Shown here: positions 45,056 through 53,460 of the stretch, piece by piece
How positions within the stretch are numbered: the first letter of the stretch is position 1
How the letters are laid out: the number at the start of each line of letters is the position of its first letter
Origin: Aliidongia dinghuensis
GTDB lineage: Bacteria; Pseudomonadota; Alphaproteobacteria; ATCC43930; CGMCC-115725
NCBI RefSeq assembly: GCF_014643535.1
Contig: NZ_BMJQ01000002.1
Coordinates: 248,001-312,000 of the forward strand
Direction: 5' to 3'
Length of the DNA: 64,000 bases
Translations under genes and position numbers: made by a program
The notes under the pieces: model-generated
Databases searched by the model: none
What the model saw: only the letters and a program-made list of their open reading frames with translations
What the model was told of the DNA's origin: nothing

Positions 45056-46165
45056 CTATCCCGCCCGCCCGACCGGATTGCCCTCGCGATCGACCACCAG
45101 CACGTCGACCGCGACCGGAGCGCCGGCGAGGGTTGCGAGCGCGGTCGCGCGGGCGCGGGCGGCGATGGCGTCGGCCAAGGGCAGGCCGGCCGCTTGTGCC
45201 AGGCGCAGCGCGGCGAGGCCGGTGTTGGCGGCGGCGATGTCCGCGACGAGCGTCGGCGCGGCACCGATCTCCGCCGCGACGGTCGCGAGCCAGCCGAGAT
45301 CGACCTGGGACCGGCCGGAATGCAGGTCGAGATGGCCCTGAGCGAGCTTCGTCAGCTTGGCGAAGCCGCCGGCGATGGTGAGCCGCGGCACCGGATGGCG
45401 CTTCAGGTACTTGAGCAGGCCGCCGGCAAAGTCGCCCATGTCGAGGAGTGCGCCCTCCTCGAGCCCGTAGAGCTTCATGACCGCCGCCTCGGAGGTCGCG
45501 CCGGTGGCGCCCGCGACGTGGGTTACGCCCGTGGCACGCGCGACATCGATGCCGCGATGGATCGAATGGATCCAGGCAGCGCAGGAATAGGGCACGACCA
45601 CGCCGGTCGTGCCGAGGATCGAGAGCCCGCCCAGAATGCCGAGCCGGGGGTTCCAGGTCCTGGCGGCGATCGCCTCGCCGCCCGGGATCGAGATCTCGAC
45701 CACCAGGTCGCCGGTATCGCCCAGCGACGCCGCGATCTCGGCTACGGCGGCGCGCATCATCTGGCGCGGCACCGGGTTGATCGCGGGCTCGCCGACCGGC
45801 AGCGGCAGGCCGGGCTTCGTCACCGTGCCGACGCCGGGGCCGGCGCGGAACGTGACGCCGCTGCCGGGCGGCCCGCGCCGGACGGTCGAGAGCACGAGCG
45901 CGCCATGGGTCACGTCCGGGTCGTCGCCGGCGTCCTTGACGATGCCGGCGGTGGCGCTGTCGCCGTCGTGGCTCTCCTTGGCAAGCGCGAAGCTCGGCCG
46001 CTCGCCGCCGGGCAGCAGGATCTCGACCGGATCGAGGAACCTGCCGGTGATGAGCGCCGCATAGGCCGACTTGGTCGCGGCCGTGGCGCAGGCGCCCGTC
46101 GTCCAGCCGCGGCGCAGCGGCGCGCCTTCGGGGGGCAGGGTATCGTCGGCGTTGTCGTCGCTCAT
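45056..46165 (-). CDS. cbiD: Cobalt-precorrin-5B C1-methyltransferase CbiD
   Basis: 369 residues. LRRGWTTGACATAATKSAYA is the family's N-terminal signature, with ISIPGGEAIAARTWNPRLGI and LGTTGVVVPYS also present. CbiD does the C1 methylation in the cobalt-early (anaerobic) pathway. Here it occurs with CobN, CobG and CobL of the oxygen-dependent route, and no CobF is seen. The start at 46165 is chosen because MSDDNAD leads into the conserved part; the longer upstream reading has no family similarity. It begins 14 bp from the divergent cobK. Confidence 0.94.
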   Translation of the reverse strand: MSDDNADDTLPPEGAPLRRGWTTGACATAATKSAYAALITGRFLDPVEILLPGGERPSFALAKESHDGDSATAGIVKDAGDDPDVTHGALVLSTVRRGPPGSGVTFRAGPGVGTVTKPGLPLPVGEPAINPVPRQMMRAAVAEIAASLGDTGDLVVEISIPGGEAIAARTWNPRLGILGGLSILGTTGVVVPYSCAAWIHSIHRGIDVARATGVTHVAGATGATSEAAVMKLYGLEEGALLDMGDFAGGLLKYLKRHPVPRLTIAGGFAKLTKLAQGHLDLHSGRSQVDLGWLATVAAEIGAAPTLVADIAAANTGLAALRLAQAAGLPLADAIAARARATALATLAGAPVAVDVLVVDREGNPVGRAG

Positions 46166-46179
46166 GGCGCGCCCGCCCG

Positions 46180-46917
46180 ATGAAACGGCGGCTGCTGATC
46201 CTGGGCGGCACCGGCGAGGCGGCAATGCTCGCCCGCCATCTCACCGGCCGAGCCGATCTCGACATCGTCTCGTCGCTCGCCGGCCGGGTCGCCGCCCCCA
46301 GCCTGCCCACGGGCGCCGTGCGCGTCGGCGGCTTTGGCGGCGTCGATGGGCTTGCGGCCTATCTCAAGGCTGAGCGCATTGATGCAGTCGTCGATGCGAC
46401 CCATCCGTTCGCGGCGCGTATGAGCTGGAACGCCGCCGAAGCCTGCCGGCGCGTGCGCGTGCCGCTCTTGACCTTCGTGCGTCCCGCCTGGCAACCGCAG
46501 GCGAACGATCGCTGGCTGCCGGTCGCCGACATAGCGGCGGCGGCTTCGCTCTGCCGCGGCCGTGTGTTCCTGACGGTCGGCCGGCAGGAACTGGCGCCGT
46601 TCGCCGCCGTGGACGCCTGGTTCCTGATCCGCACGATCGACCCGCCCGACGGGCCGTTGCCGACCCGGCACGCGCTGCTGCTGGCGCGCGGGCCGTTCGC
46701 GCTCGCGGACGAGATCGATCTTATGCGCGTCCACGCGATCGATCTCGTCGTCTCGAAGAACAGCGGCGGCCCCGCGACTTATGCCAAGATCGCGGCGGCG
46801 CGCGCGCTCGGTCTGCCGGTGGTGATGGTCGAGCGGCCGGCCCGCCCGGCGACCGACGAGGCCGGCAGCCTGGAGGCGGTCGTGGCCTGGCTCGACCGGC
46901 CGCATCACACCCCGTAG
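46180..46917 (+). CDS. cobK: Precorrin-6A reductase
   Basis: 245 residues. RRLLILGGTGEAAMLARHL is the CobK/CbiJ N-terminus, followed by AVVDATHPFAARMS, FLTVGRQELAPF and VVSKNSGGPATYAKIAAA. It reduces precorrin-6A to 6B with NADPH. It is divergent from cbiD with only 14 bp between start codons. Its end overlaps the end of the convergent cobIJ by 13 bp. Confidence 0.95.
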   Translation: MKRRLLILGGTGEAAMLARHLTGRADLDIVSSLAGRVAAPSLPTGAVRVGGFGGVDGLAAYLKAERIDAVVDATHPFAARMSWNAAEACRRVRVPLLTFVRPAWQPQANDRWLPVADIAAAASLCRGRVFLTVGRQELAPFAAVDAWFLIRTIDPPDGPLPTRHALLLARGPFALADEIDLMRVHAIDLVVSKNSGGPATYAKIAAARALGLPVVMVERPARPATDEAGSLEAVVAWLDRPHHTP

Positions 46918-48431
46918 CGCCGCGGCGTATAGACCAGCGGCCGCCCCTCGACGCCGGCAAGCCGGCGGGTCTGGGAATTGCCGATCAGCAGGATCGTCCG
47001 CATGTCGACCTCAGCCGGGTCGAGCCCCTTGAGGTCGGTCACCGTGATCCGCTCGCCGGCGCCGCCGACGTCGCGTGCAACGATGACGGGTGTCTCGGGC
47101 GCGCGATGGCGCAGCAGCACCGAGCGCGCCTCGCCCAGCTGCCACTGCCGTTCCGACGAGATCGGATTGTAGAGTGCCAGCGCGAAATCGGCGCGTGCCG
47201 CGGCGTCCAGCCGCTCGACGATGGTCGGCCAGGGCTTCAGGCGATCCGACAGCGAGATGACGCAGAAATCATGGCCCAAGGGGGCGCCGACCCGGGCTGC
47301 CGCCGCCTGCATGGCCGAGATGCCGGGCACGATGCGGATGTCGAGCGCGCGCCAGGTCGCGGGCCCGGCCTCCACCTGCTCCAGCACCGCGCTCGCCATG
47401 GCGAAGATGCCCGGGTCGCCCGACGAGACGACGCAGACCCGCCGGCCGGCCGTGGCGAGTTCCAGCGCATGCCGGGCCCGTGCTGCCTCGACCCGATTGT
47501 CGGAGCCGTGGCGGATCTGGCCCGGCTGCGGCGGCACCCGGTCGAGATAGGGCTGGTAGCCGACGAGATCGGTCGCGTCGGCCAGGGCCTCGCGCGCCTC
47601 AGGCGACAGCCATTCCGGCGCACCGGGGCCGAGGCCCAGCACGATCAGTTGGCCGGCGGCGCCGGGGGCGCATTTCACCGGCACGACCTCGGCCCCTGGC
47701 ACCAGCACCAGCGAGAAATAGGGCACCTGCGCCGGGTCGACTTCGTGGAGCGGCACGATCCGCTCGGCCGCCATGGTCGCGCGCTCGATATAGAGTGCCC
47801 TGTCCGCGGCGCCGGCAGTTTCGATGGCGCGGCGCACCTTCGCGAAATTGCGGCCGAGCTTCATGATCGCAGCGGCCTGGCCGTGGGCGAGGCGCCGGGC
47901 AAGCTCGGCCTCGGGCAGCGTCCCGGGCAGGATCGCGAGTTCCGTGTCGCGCCGGACGAGCGGCCGGCCGAGCCGGGCGGCCCCAGCCATGATCGAGGGC
48001 ACGCCCGGCACGACCTCCGTCTCGTAATGCTGCGCCAGCCGGTCGTGCAGATACATGTAGCTGCCGTAAAAGAACGGATCGCCCTCGCACAGCACGGCAA
48101 CATTGCGGCCGGCATCGAGCTCGGCTGCGACCGTGCGCGCCGCCTCGTCATAGAACTCAGCGATGGCGCCGTCGTAGCCATCCGGATGGTCGGTCGTCTC
48201 GGTCGTCAGCGGATAGATGAGCGTGAGCTCGCGCTGGCCGCGGGTGAGCTCGCCCGCGACGATGGCGCGCGCGTTGCTGCGGCCGTGGCGCGCGGCCAGG
48301 TAGGCCACGACATCGGCGCTCTGGATGACCTTGAGCGCCTTGACCGTGATCAGGTCCGGGTCGCCCGGGCCGACGCCGACGCCGTAGAGCCGTCCGGGGC
48401 GGATGGGGCCGGGGTGGACGGGGCCGGTCAT
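46905..48431 (-). CDS. cobIJ: Fused precorrin-2 C20- and precorrin-3B C17-methyltransferase
   Basis: 508 residues joining two tetrapyrrole methylases. Residues 1-245 are CobI (RLYGVGVGPGDPDLITVKAL; ALCEGDPFFYGSYMYL-like VLCEGDPFFYGSYMYLHDRL; VPGVPSIMAGAARLG). Residues about 262-508 are CobJ (LIVLGLGPGAPEWLSPEARE; VSSGDPGIFAMASAV; IVPGISAMQAAAARVGAPLG). Single-chain CobIJ is also known from mycobacteria. It begins inside the cobH stop (ATGA) and is last in the minus-strand trio cobG-cobH-cobIJ. Confidence 0.95.
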   Translation of the reverse strand: MTGPVHPGPIRPGRLYGVGVGPGDPDLITVKALKVIQSADVVAYLAARHGRSNARAIVAGELTRGQRELTLIYPLTTETTDHPDGYDGAIAEFYDEAARTVAAELDAGRNVAVLCEGDPFFYGSYMYLHDRLAQHYETEVVPGVPSIMAGAARLGRPLVRRDTELAILPGTLPEAELARRLAHGQAAAIMKLGRNFAKVRRAIETAGAADRALYIERATMAAERIVPLHEVDPAQVPYFSLVLVPGAEVVPVKCAPGAAGQLIVLGLGPGAPEWLSPEAREALADATDLVGYQPYLDRVPPQPGQIRHGSDNRVEAARARHALELATAGRRVCVVSSGDPGIFAMASAVLEQVEAGPATWRALDIRIVPGISAMQAAAARVGAPLGHDFCVISLSDRLKPWPTIVERLDAAARADFALALYNPISSERQWQLGEARSVLLRHRAPETPVIVARDVGGAGERITVTDLKGLDPAEVDMRTILLIGNSQTRRLAGVEGRPLVYTPRRYGV

Positions 48432-49066
48432 TCCGCCTCGCTCGCGAGCGCGTTGACGGCGGCCGAGGTGATGGCACTGCCGCCGCGCCGGCCGAGGATG
48501 GTGATGAACGGCACGCCGCGGCTGTCGGCCTGGAGCGCCGCCTTCGACTCGGCGGCGCCGACGAAGCCCACGGGCAGGCCCAGGATCAGCGCCGGCCTCG
48601 GCGCCCCGGCATCGATCATGTCGAGCAGATGGAAGAGCGCCGTCGGCGCATTGCCGATCGCGACGACAGCGCCTTGCAGCCGGTCGCGCCAGAGTTCGAG
48701 TGCTGCGGCGCTGCGCGTGGTCGCGAGCTTCGCCGCCAGATCCGGCACCTCCGGCGCGTTCAGCGTGCAGATCACCTCGTTCTGGGCGGGCAGGCGCGCG
48801 CGCGTGATGCCGGCCGCGACCATGGCGGCATCGCACAGGATCGGCGCGCCGGCGAGCAGTGCCGCGCGTCCGGCCTCGGCGGCACCCGGTGCGGCGGCGA
48901 GATCGCGCGGCAGGTCGGTCATGCCGCACGCATGGATCATGCGCACCACCGTGCGCGCGAGGTCGGGCGAGAGGCCGGAGAGATCGGCCTCGGCCCGGAT
49001 GATGGCGAAGGACCGGCGGTAGATCTCGGCGCCGTCGGTCAGGTAGTCGCGGGAATCCAAGGTCAC
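48428..49066 (-). CDS. cobH: Precorrin-8X methylmutase
   Basis: 212 residues. YLTDGAEIYRRSFAIIRAEA is the N-terminal signature. The catalytic His is in MIHACGMTD, and the later region ALILGLPVGFVGAAESKAAL is typical. It moves the C11 methyl to C12 to give hydrogenobyrinate. The GTG start lies within the cobG stop (GTGA). Confidence 0.96.
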   Translation of the reverse strand: MTLDSRDYLTDGAEIYRRSFAIIRAEADLSGLSPDLARTVVRMIHACGMTDLPRDLAAAPGAAEAGRAALLAGAPILCDAAMVAAGITRARLPAQNEVICTLNAPEVPDLAAKLATTRSAAALELWRDRLQGAVVAIGNAPTALFHLLDMIDAGAPRPALILGLPVGFVGAAESKAALQADSRGVPFITILGRRGGSAITSAAVNALASEAE

Positions 49067-50358
49067 GGCGTTTGAAGCGCTTTCGTGCGGTAGGCGGTGC
49101 GGGCGGCGGCGAGCGCCTCGTCCGGCGCGAGGCCAGTCAGGGCGACAACGCCGTCGAATAGCACATCATAGCCGTTTTGGGTCGCAATCAGATCGACCAC
49201 GGCTGGCCCGCGCATGGCGCAGCGCTTGGCGCAGCCGGCGACATGCATCGCCCAGCCGGCAGTCGGGGCGGTGCTGGCGACGCTCTCGGCGAACCGGCGC
49301 GCATCGTGGCGCACGTCGCCGAGCGCTGCGGCACAGCCCGCACTGCCGGCGCAGGCGGCGAGGCCGGCGAAGCCGTCGCGGCCGTCGAGTGATAGGCCAA
49401 GGGAGGCGAGCGTCGCCGTGAGCGCGGGCAGGTCCCCGGCCGCAACGCCGCGCAGCGCGAGATTGCGCCAGGGCGTGAGCCGCATGTCGAAGCCGAACTG
49501 CCGGGCGGCATCCGCGAGCGCCAAAGCCTGCGCGCTGGAGAGGCGGCCCAACGGCACGACCGGCAGCAGCGTGCCGGCGACGATGCCGAAGCCGGGTGCT
49601 GATTGACGCGGTGCCGGCACGGAACAGGATTTCGCCGCCAGGCCGGTGCGGAATTCGTCATAGGCCGCCGGCACCCGGCCGATCGACCGCCCGCGCGCCG
49701 GCAGATCATGGCTCTGCGCCACCACGAGGGTCGCATGTGCCGCGCGGATCAGCAGCGCTACCGCCGCGTCGGGTGCCGTGCCGAGGCCGGTCGGCTGCCC
49801 GGCAAGGCTCAGGTGCAGCCGGTCGGGCGCCACGGCCGTCAGCGTCAGGTCGGCGCCGCCCGGATCGAAGCCGAGCCCGCCGCCGTCGAGCGTGAAGGCG
49901 AATTTCGCGGGCAGTTGCGCGAGCGCGGCGTCGGCAATCAGCGCCCGGTCCAGCGCTTGGGCGAGCCCCGTCAGGTCGATGTGCTCGTCCGGATCAACGC
50001 CGGCGAACGGGCTCACCAGGATGTTGCGGATGCGCTCGTGGCTCGCCGAGGGCAGCAGCCCGGCGCGCGCGAGTCCCTCAGTCATCGGTTTGAGCTGCGC
50101 CGGCCCGATCCCGCGCAGCTGGATGTTGGCGCGCGCAGTCAGGTCCAGGTGCCCGTCGCCGTGGCGGGCGGCAAGCTCGGCGATCGCTGCGAGCGTCGCG
50201 GGCGGCAGCACGCCGCCGGGCAGGCGCAGGCGCATCAGCATGCCGTCCTTCGCCGGCACCGCATGGAGGATGCCCGGGCAGAAGTCGGTGAGCGCCTGGG
50301 GATCGCCGGCGGCGGGCTCGCGGTGAGGCAAGGGGCGCGTCATGGTGCGCTCGATCAT
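49063..50358 (-). CDS. cobG: Precorrin-3B synthase
   Basis: 431 residues of the nitrite/sulfite reductase-like class. LPGGVLPPATLAAIAELAAR and LTARANIQLRGI belong to the ferredoxin-like half-domain. The [4Fe-4S] Cys residues are in LAACAGSAGCAAALGD and HVAGCAKRCAMRGP. CobG uses oxygen to hydroxylate C20 and form the lactone, so its presence marks the oxygen-dependent pathway. The start at 50358 has a GGGGCGAG site; ATG 50343 is also possible. It is divergent from cobB. Confidence 0.9.
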   Translation of the reverse strand: MIERTMTRPLPHREPAAGDPQALTDFCPGILHAVPAKDGMLMRLRLPGGVLPPATLAAIAELAARHGDGHLDLTARANIQLRGIGPAQLKPMTEGLARAGLLPSASHERIRNILVSPFAGVDPDEHIDLTGLAQALDRALIADAALAQLPAKFAFTLDGGGLGFDPGGADLTLTAVAPDRLHLSLAGQPTGLGTAPDAAVALLIRAAHATLVVAQSHDLPARGRSIGRVPAAYDEFRTGLAAKSCSVPAPRQSAPGFGIVAGTLLPVVPLGRLSSAQALALADAARQFGFDMRLTPWRNLALRGVAAGDLPALTATLASLGLSLDGRDGFAGLAACAGSAGCAAALGDVRHDARRFAESVASTAPTAGWAMHVAGCAKRCAMRGPAVVDLIATQNGYDVLFDGVVALTGLAPDEALAAARTAYRTKALQTP

Positions 50359-50374
50359 ACGGGCTCGCCCCAAT

Positions 50375-50413
50375 GGCGCAACGATGGTGGCGCAACGATG
50401 GCGGCGCAATGAT
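50375..50413. repeat. Three 14-bp-spaced direct repeats in the cobG/cobB promoter region
   Basis: GGCGCAACGAT at 50375 and 50389 and GGCGCAATGAT at 50403 recur every 14 bp between the divergent starts of cobG and cobB. They look like iteron-style binding sites or a small slippage expansion. The regulator is unknown. Confidence 0.5.
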
Positions 50414-50481
50414 CGCGCGACGCTCCGAGCGCCGTCGTTTCCCGTCGCCATCGGCCGATCGCTCGACTAGGGTCGGCCATC

Positions 50482-51768
50482 ATGACCCGCGCCCTCGTCA
50501 TCGCCGCTCCCGCGTCCGGCTCCGGCAAGACCATGGTGACGCTCGGCCTGCTCAGGGCGTTCCGCCGCCGCGGCGTCGCCGTCGGCTCGGCCAAGGTCGG
50601 GCCGGACTATATCGACCCGGCGTTCCATGCCGCGGCGAGCGGCCGGCCGTGCCGCAATCTCGATCCCTGGGCGATGCGACCGGAGACGTTGCGCCATGCG
50701 CTGGCATGCGCGGCCGAGGGCACCGACCTGCTGCTGGTCGAGGGCGTCATGGGCCTGTTCGACGGGGCGGCCGATGGCGGCGGCTCGACCGCCGACCTGG
50801 CGGCGCTCACCGGGCTGCCGGTGGCGCTGGTGCTCGACGTGCGCGGCCAGACCGTCTCGGCAGCGGCGACCGCCCAGGGCTTCGCGCGGTTTCGCGACGA
50901 CGTGACGGTCGCGGCCGCGATCCTCAACCGGGTCGGCTCGGCCCGGCACGCCGACCTCATTCGCCCGGCGTTCGACCAACTCGGCCTGCCCGTGCTGGGG
51001 GCACTTGCCCGCGCCGACGGCATCGCCGTGCCGTCGCGTCATCTGGGGCTGGTCCAGGCGGGCGAGCAGGCCGATCTCGAAGGCTTCCTCGAGCGCGCGG
51101 CCGACCTGCTCGAGGGGGCGATCGATCTCGACCGGCTCGCCGCCTGCGCCCGGCCGATCGCGCCCGGCGGTGCCGCGGCCGTGGCGTTGCCGCCGCTGGG
51201 CAGACGGATCGCTGTTGCGCGCGACATCGCCTTTGCCTTTGCCTATCCGCATGTGCTCGACGGCTGGCGCGCTGCGGGGGTCGAACTCGACTTCTTCTCG
51301 CCGCTCGCCGACGAGGCGCCGCCGGGCGACGCCGACGCGGTCTATCTGCCGGGCGGCTATCCGGAGCTGCACGCCGGCCGGCTCGCTGCCGCCGCGGAAT
51401 TCCGGCGCGGCATGCTGGCCGCCGCGGCGCGCGGTGCCGCGATTTATGGCGAGTGCGGCGGCTACATGGCCTTGGGCGACGGCCTCATCGATGGCGACGG
51501 CGTGCGCCATGCCATGCTCGGGCTGCTGCCGGTCGAGACCTCGTTCGCGGTGCCGCGCCGGCAATTGGGTTATCGCCGCATCATGGCTGCGGCCGAAACG
51601 CCGCTTGGGCCGGCGGGCCGCTGCTTTCGTGGGCACGAGTTCCACTTCGCGCGCGAGACCGGCCGGGGCGCCGTGCCCACCCTGTTCGAGACCGAGGGCC
51701 ATGGTGCCTACGGTGCGCTACTGGGGCGCGTGTTCGGCTCCTTCCTGCACCTGATCGACCAGGCCTGA
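50482..51768 (+). CDS. cobB: Cobyrinate / hydrogenobyrinate a,c-diamide synthase
   Basis: 428 residues. The N-terminal P-loop-like ATPase domain starts IAAPASGSGKTMVTLGLLRA. The C-terminal class I glutamine amidotransferase domain has AIYGECGGYMALGDGL with the nucleophile Cys and a conserved GHEFHFAR. It amidates the a and c side chains using glutamine and ATP, giving the substrate of CobN. It stands alone on the plus strand, with nasT starting 37 bp after its stop. Confidence 0.95.
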   Translation: MTRALVIAAPASGSGKTMVTLGLLRAFRRRGVAVGSAKVGPDYIDPAFHAAASGRPCRNLDPWAMRPETLRHALACAAEGTDLLLVEGVMGLFDGAADGGGSTADLAALTGLPVALVLDVRGQTVSAAATAQGFARFRDDVTVAAAILNRVGSARHADLIRPAFDQLGLPVLGALARADGIAVPSRHLGLVQAGEQADLEGFLERAADLLEGAIDLDRLAACARPIAPGGAAAVALPPLGRRIAVARDIAFAFAYPHVLDGWRAAGVELDFFSPLADEAPPGDADAVYLPGGYPELHAGRLAAAAEFRRGMLAAAARGAAIYGECGGYMALGDGLIDGDGVRHAMLGLLPVETSFAVPRRQLGYRRIMAAAETPLGPAGRCFRGHEFHFARETGRGAVPTLFETEGHGAYGALLGRVFGSFLHLIDQA

Positions 51769-51776
51769 AACCCGAC

Positions 51777-51792
51777 TGGTCTGCCTTTTGCA
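51777..51792 (+). promoter_or_regulatory. Possible sigma-54 promoter of nasT-nasS
   Basis: TGGTCTGCCTTTTGCA has GG-N10-GC spacing and a perfect TTGCA, but only four of the seven -24 bases. The predicted start near 51803 is only about 3 bases before the ATG, which would give a nearly leaderless message. The 14 bases TTTGCAGTGCAGCA recur almost exactly in the narK promoter. Confidence 0.35.
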
Positions 51793-51805
51793 GTGCAGCA
51801 AGGGC

Positions 51806-52408
51806 ATGAGGGTCCTGCTCGCCGACGCCAATCTCGATCGCGCCGCTTCCGTTGCCGACCATCTGGCCGGCTCCGGCGCGGTCGACGTGCTGCGTCTCGA
51901 TGCCGGCGAAAGCCTGGCCCAGGCGGTGGCCCGGCACCGGCCGGACGTGGTGATTGTCGACATGGCGCGGCCCGACCGCGACCAGCTCGATTCGATCCGC
52001 GAGGTCGCCTCGCGCCATCCGAGCCCGATCGTGCTGTTCGTCGATCGCAACGATCCCGCCTTCATGGAGGCAGCGATCGAGGCCGGCGTCAGTTCCTACA
52101 ATGTCGTCGGCACGGCGCTGCCGGACGTGAAGCCGATCGTCGAGGCGGCGGTCGTGATGTTCCGCCGCTACCGGCAGGTCGAGGAAGAACTCAGGAAAGC
52201 CGAGGCCTCGCTCAAGGAACGGGTGCTGATCGACCGCGCCAAGGCCAAGCTCATGCAGGAGCGGCGGCTGAGCGAGCCCGACGCCTATGGCTGGCTCCGC
52301 CGCCAGGCGATGGACCGCGGCCGGCGTATTGCCGACATCGCGGCGGACGTGCTCGACGGCAGCCTCGCCCCGACCAAGGAAAGGAGAGGAGCCAATGGCG
52401 CCCGCTGA
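51806..52408 (+). CDS. nasT: ANTAR-domain response regulator NasT
   Basis: 200 residues. The N-terminal receiver-like domain is about 1-120, with Asp53 in VVIVDMARP. A coiled-coil helix follows, and the ANTAR domain at about 130-190 reads ERVLIDRAKAKLMQERRLSE and AYGWLRRQAMDRGRRIADIA. ANTAR proteins bind paired RNA hairpins and allow transcription past a leader terminator. NasT is held inactive by NasS until nitrate is present. The likely target is the narK leader 3.6 kb away. ATG 51806 begins the family N-terminus MRVLLAD; a TTG at 51788 is less likely. Confidence 0.94.
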   Translation: MRVLLADANLDRAASVADHLAGSGAVDVLRLDAGESLAQAVARHRPDVVIVDMARPDRDQLDSIREVASRHPSPIVLFVDRNDPAFMEAAIEAGVSSYNVVGTALPDVKPIVEAAVVMFRRYRQVEEELRKAEASLKERVLIDRAKAKLMQERRLSEPDAYGWLRRQAMDRGRRIADIAADVLDGSLAPTKERRGANGAR

Positions 52409-53459
52409 GCGCATCCGTATCGGCCTGGTGCGGCTGACCGACATGGCACCGGCCTTCGTGGCCGAGGCCAAGGGGTTCTTCGTGGCCGAAGGGGTCGAGG
52501 CGGAGCTGTCGATCGAGCCGTCCTGGGCCAATATCGCCGACAAGCTCACCTATCGGGCACTCGACGCCGCGGTCATGCTGCCGCCGCTCGCCTTCGCCGT
52601 GGCGCTGGGCCTGCGCGGCGCCGGGGCACCCTTGTTCGTGCCGCTGTCGATCAGCCAGAACGGCAACGCCTTCACCGTGTCGCCGGCGCTCGCCGCGGCG
52701 ATCGGGCCGGGTCCGGCGGATGCGGCGTCGCTCGGGCACCGGCTCGCCGATGTCGTCCGGGTGCGGGGGGCGGGCGCTGCGCGCCTGCGCTTTGCCGTTG
52801 TCCATGCCTATTCCTCGCACGACCTGCTGCTGCGCTACTGGCTGGCCGCGTCGGGCCTCGATCCGGCGGAGGCGGTCGAGCTGGTCGCCGTGCCGCCGGT
52901 CGACATGGTCGCAGCGCTTGCGGCGGGCGAGATCGATGGGTTCTGCGCTGGCGCGCCCTGGGGCGCCGTCGCGACCGCCGAGGGCGTCGGTCGCACGATC
53001 CTGCGCAGCTCGGCGATCTGGCGGAACCACCCGGAGAAGTGCCTCGGTGTCACGACCGATTGGGCTGAGCGCCATCCGGCGGGCCTGGCCGCCGTGCTGC
53101 GTGCGCTCATCCGCGCCCAGCGCTTCTGCGACGTGCCAGCCAATGCCGACGAGGTCGCGCTGATGCTGGCGGCACCCGGACGGATGGGTGTGCCGGCCGC
53201 GGCACTTCAAGCCTCTCTGCCGGGCGCGGCACCGGGTGGCGGCGTCGATGTCTCGCGCTTCTTCGCCGGCGGAGCGGCCGCCCCGCGCCTCAGCCATGCC
53301 GCTTGGTTCCTCGACCAGATGGCGCGCTGGGGTCGGTTCGGCGCGGAGGTCGACCGGGCCGCCGTCGCGCGCGCCGTCTATCGGCCGGACCTCTACGAAC
53401 GGGCGGCGGGCGAACCGGTCGAGCTGGCCGTGCCCGACCGGCTGTTCGACCAGCCGTGA
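52395..53459 (+). CDS. nasS: Nitrate/nitrite sensor protein NasS
   Basis: 354 residues of the NrtA/CmpA substrate-binding family, but with no signal peptide, as expected of cytoplasmic NasS. IRIGLVRLTDMAPAFVAEAK opens the fold, and FCAGAPWGAVATAEGVGRTI and WRNHPEKCLGVTTDWAERHP are typical of nitrate-binding members. It binds nitrate and releases NasT. The start has AAGGAGAGGA before it and overlaps nasT by 14 bp. Confidence 0.94.
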   Translation: MAPAERIRIGLVRLTDMAPAFVAEAKGFFVAEGVEAELSIEPSWANIADKLTYRALDAAVMLPPLAFAVALGLRGAGAPLFVPLSISQNGNAFTVSPALAAAIGPGPADAASLGHRLADVVRVRGAGAARLRFAVVHAYSSHDLLLRYWLAASGLDPAEAVELVAVPPVDMVAALAAGEIDGFCAGAPWGAVATAEGVGRTILRSSAIWRNHPEKCLGVTTDWAERHPAGLAAVLRALIRAQRFCDVPANADEVALMLAAPGRMGVPAAALQASLPGAAPGGGVDVSRFFAGGAAAPRLSHAAWFLDQMARWGRFGAEVDRAAVARAVYRPDLYERAAGEPVELAVPDRLFDQP

Positions 53460-53460
53460 G

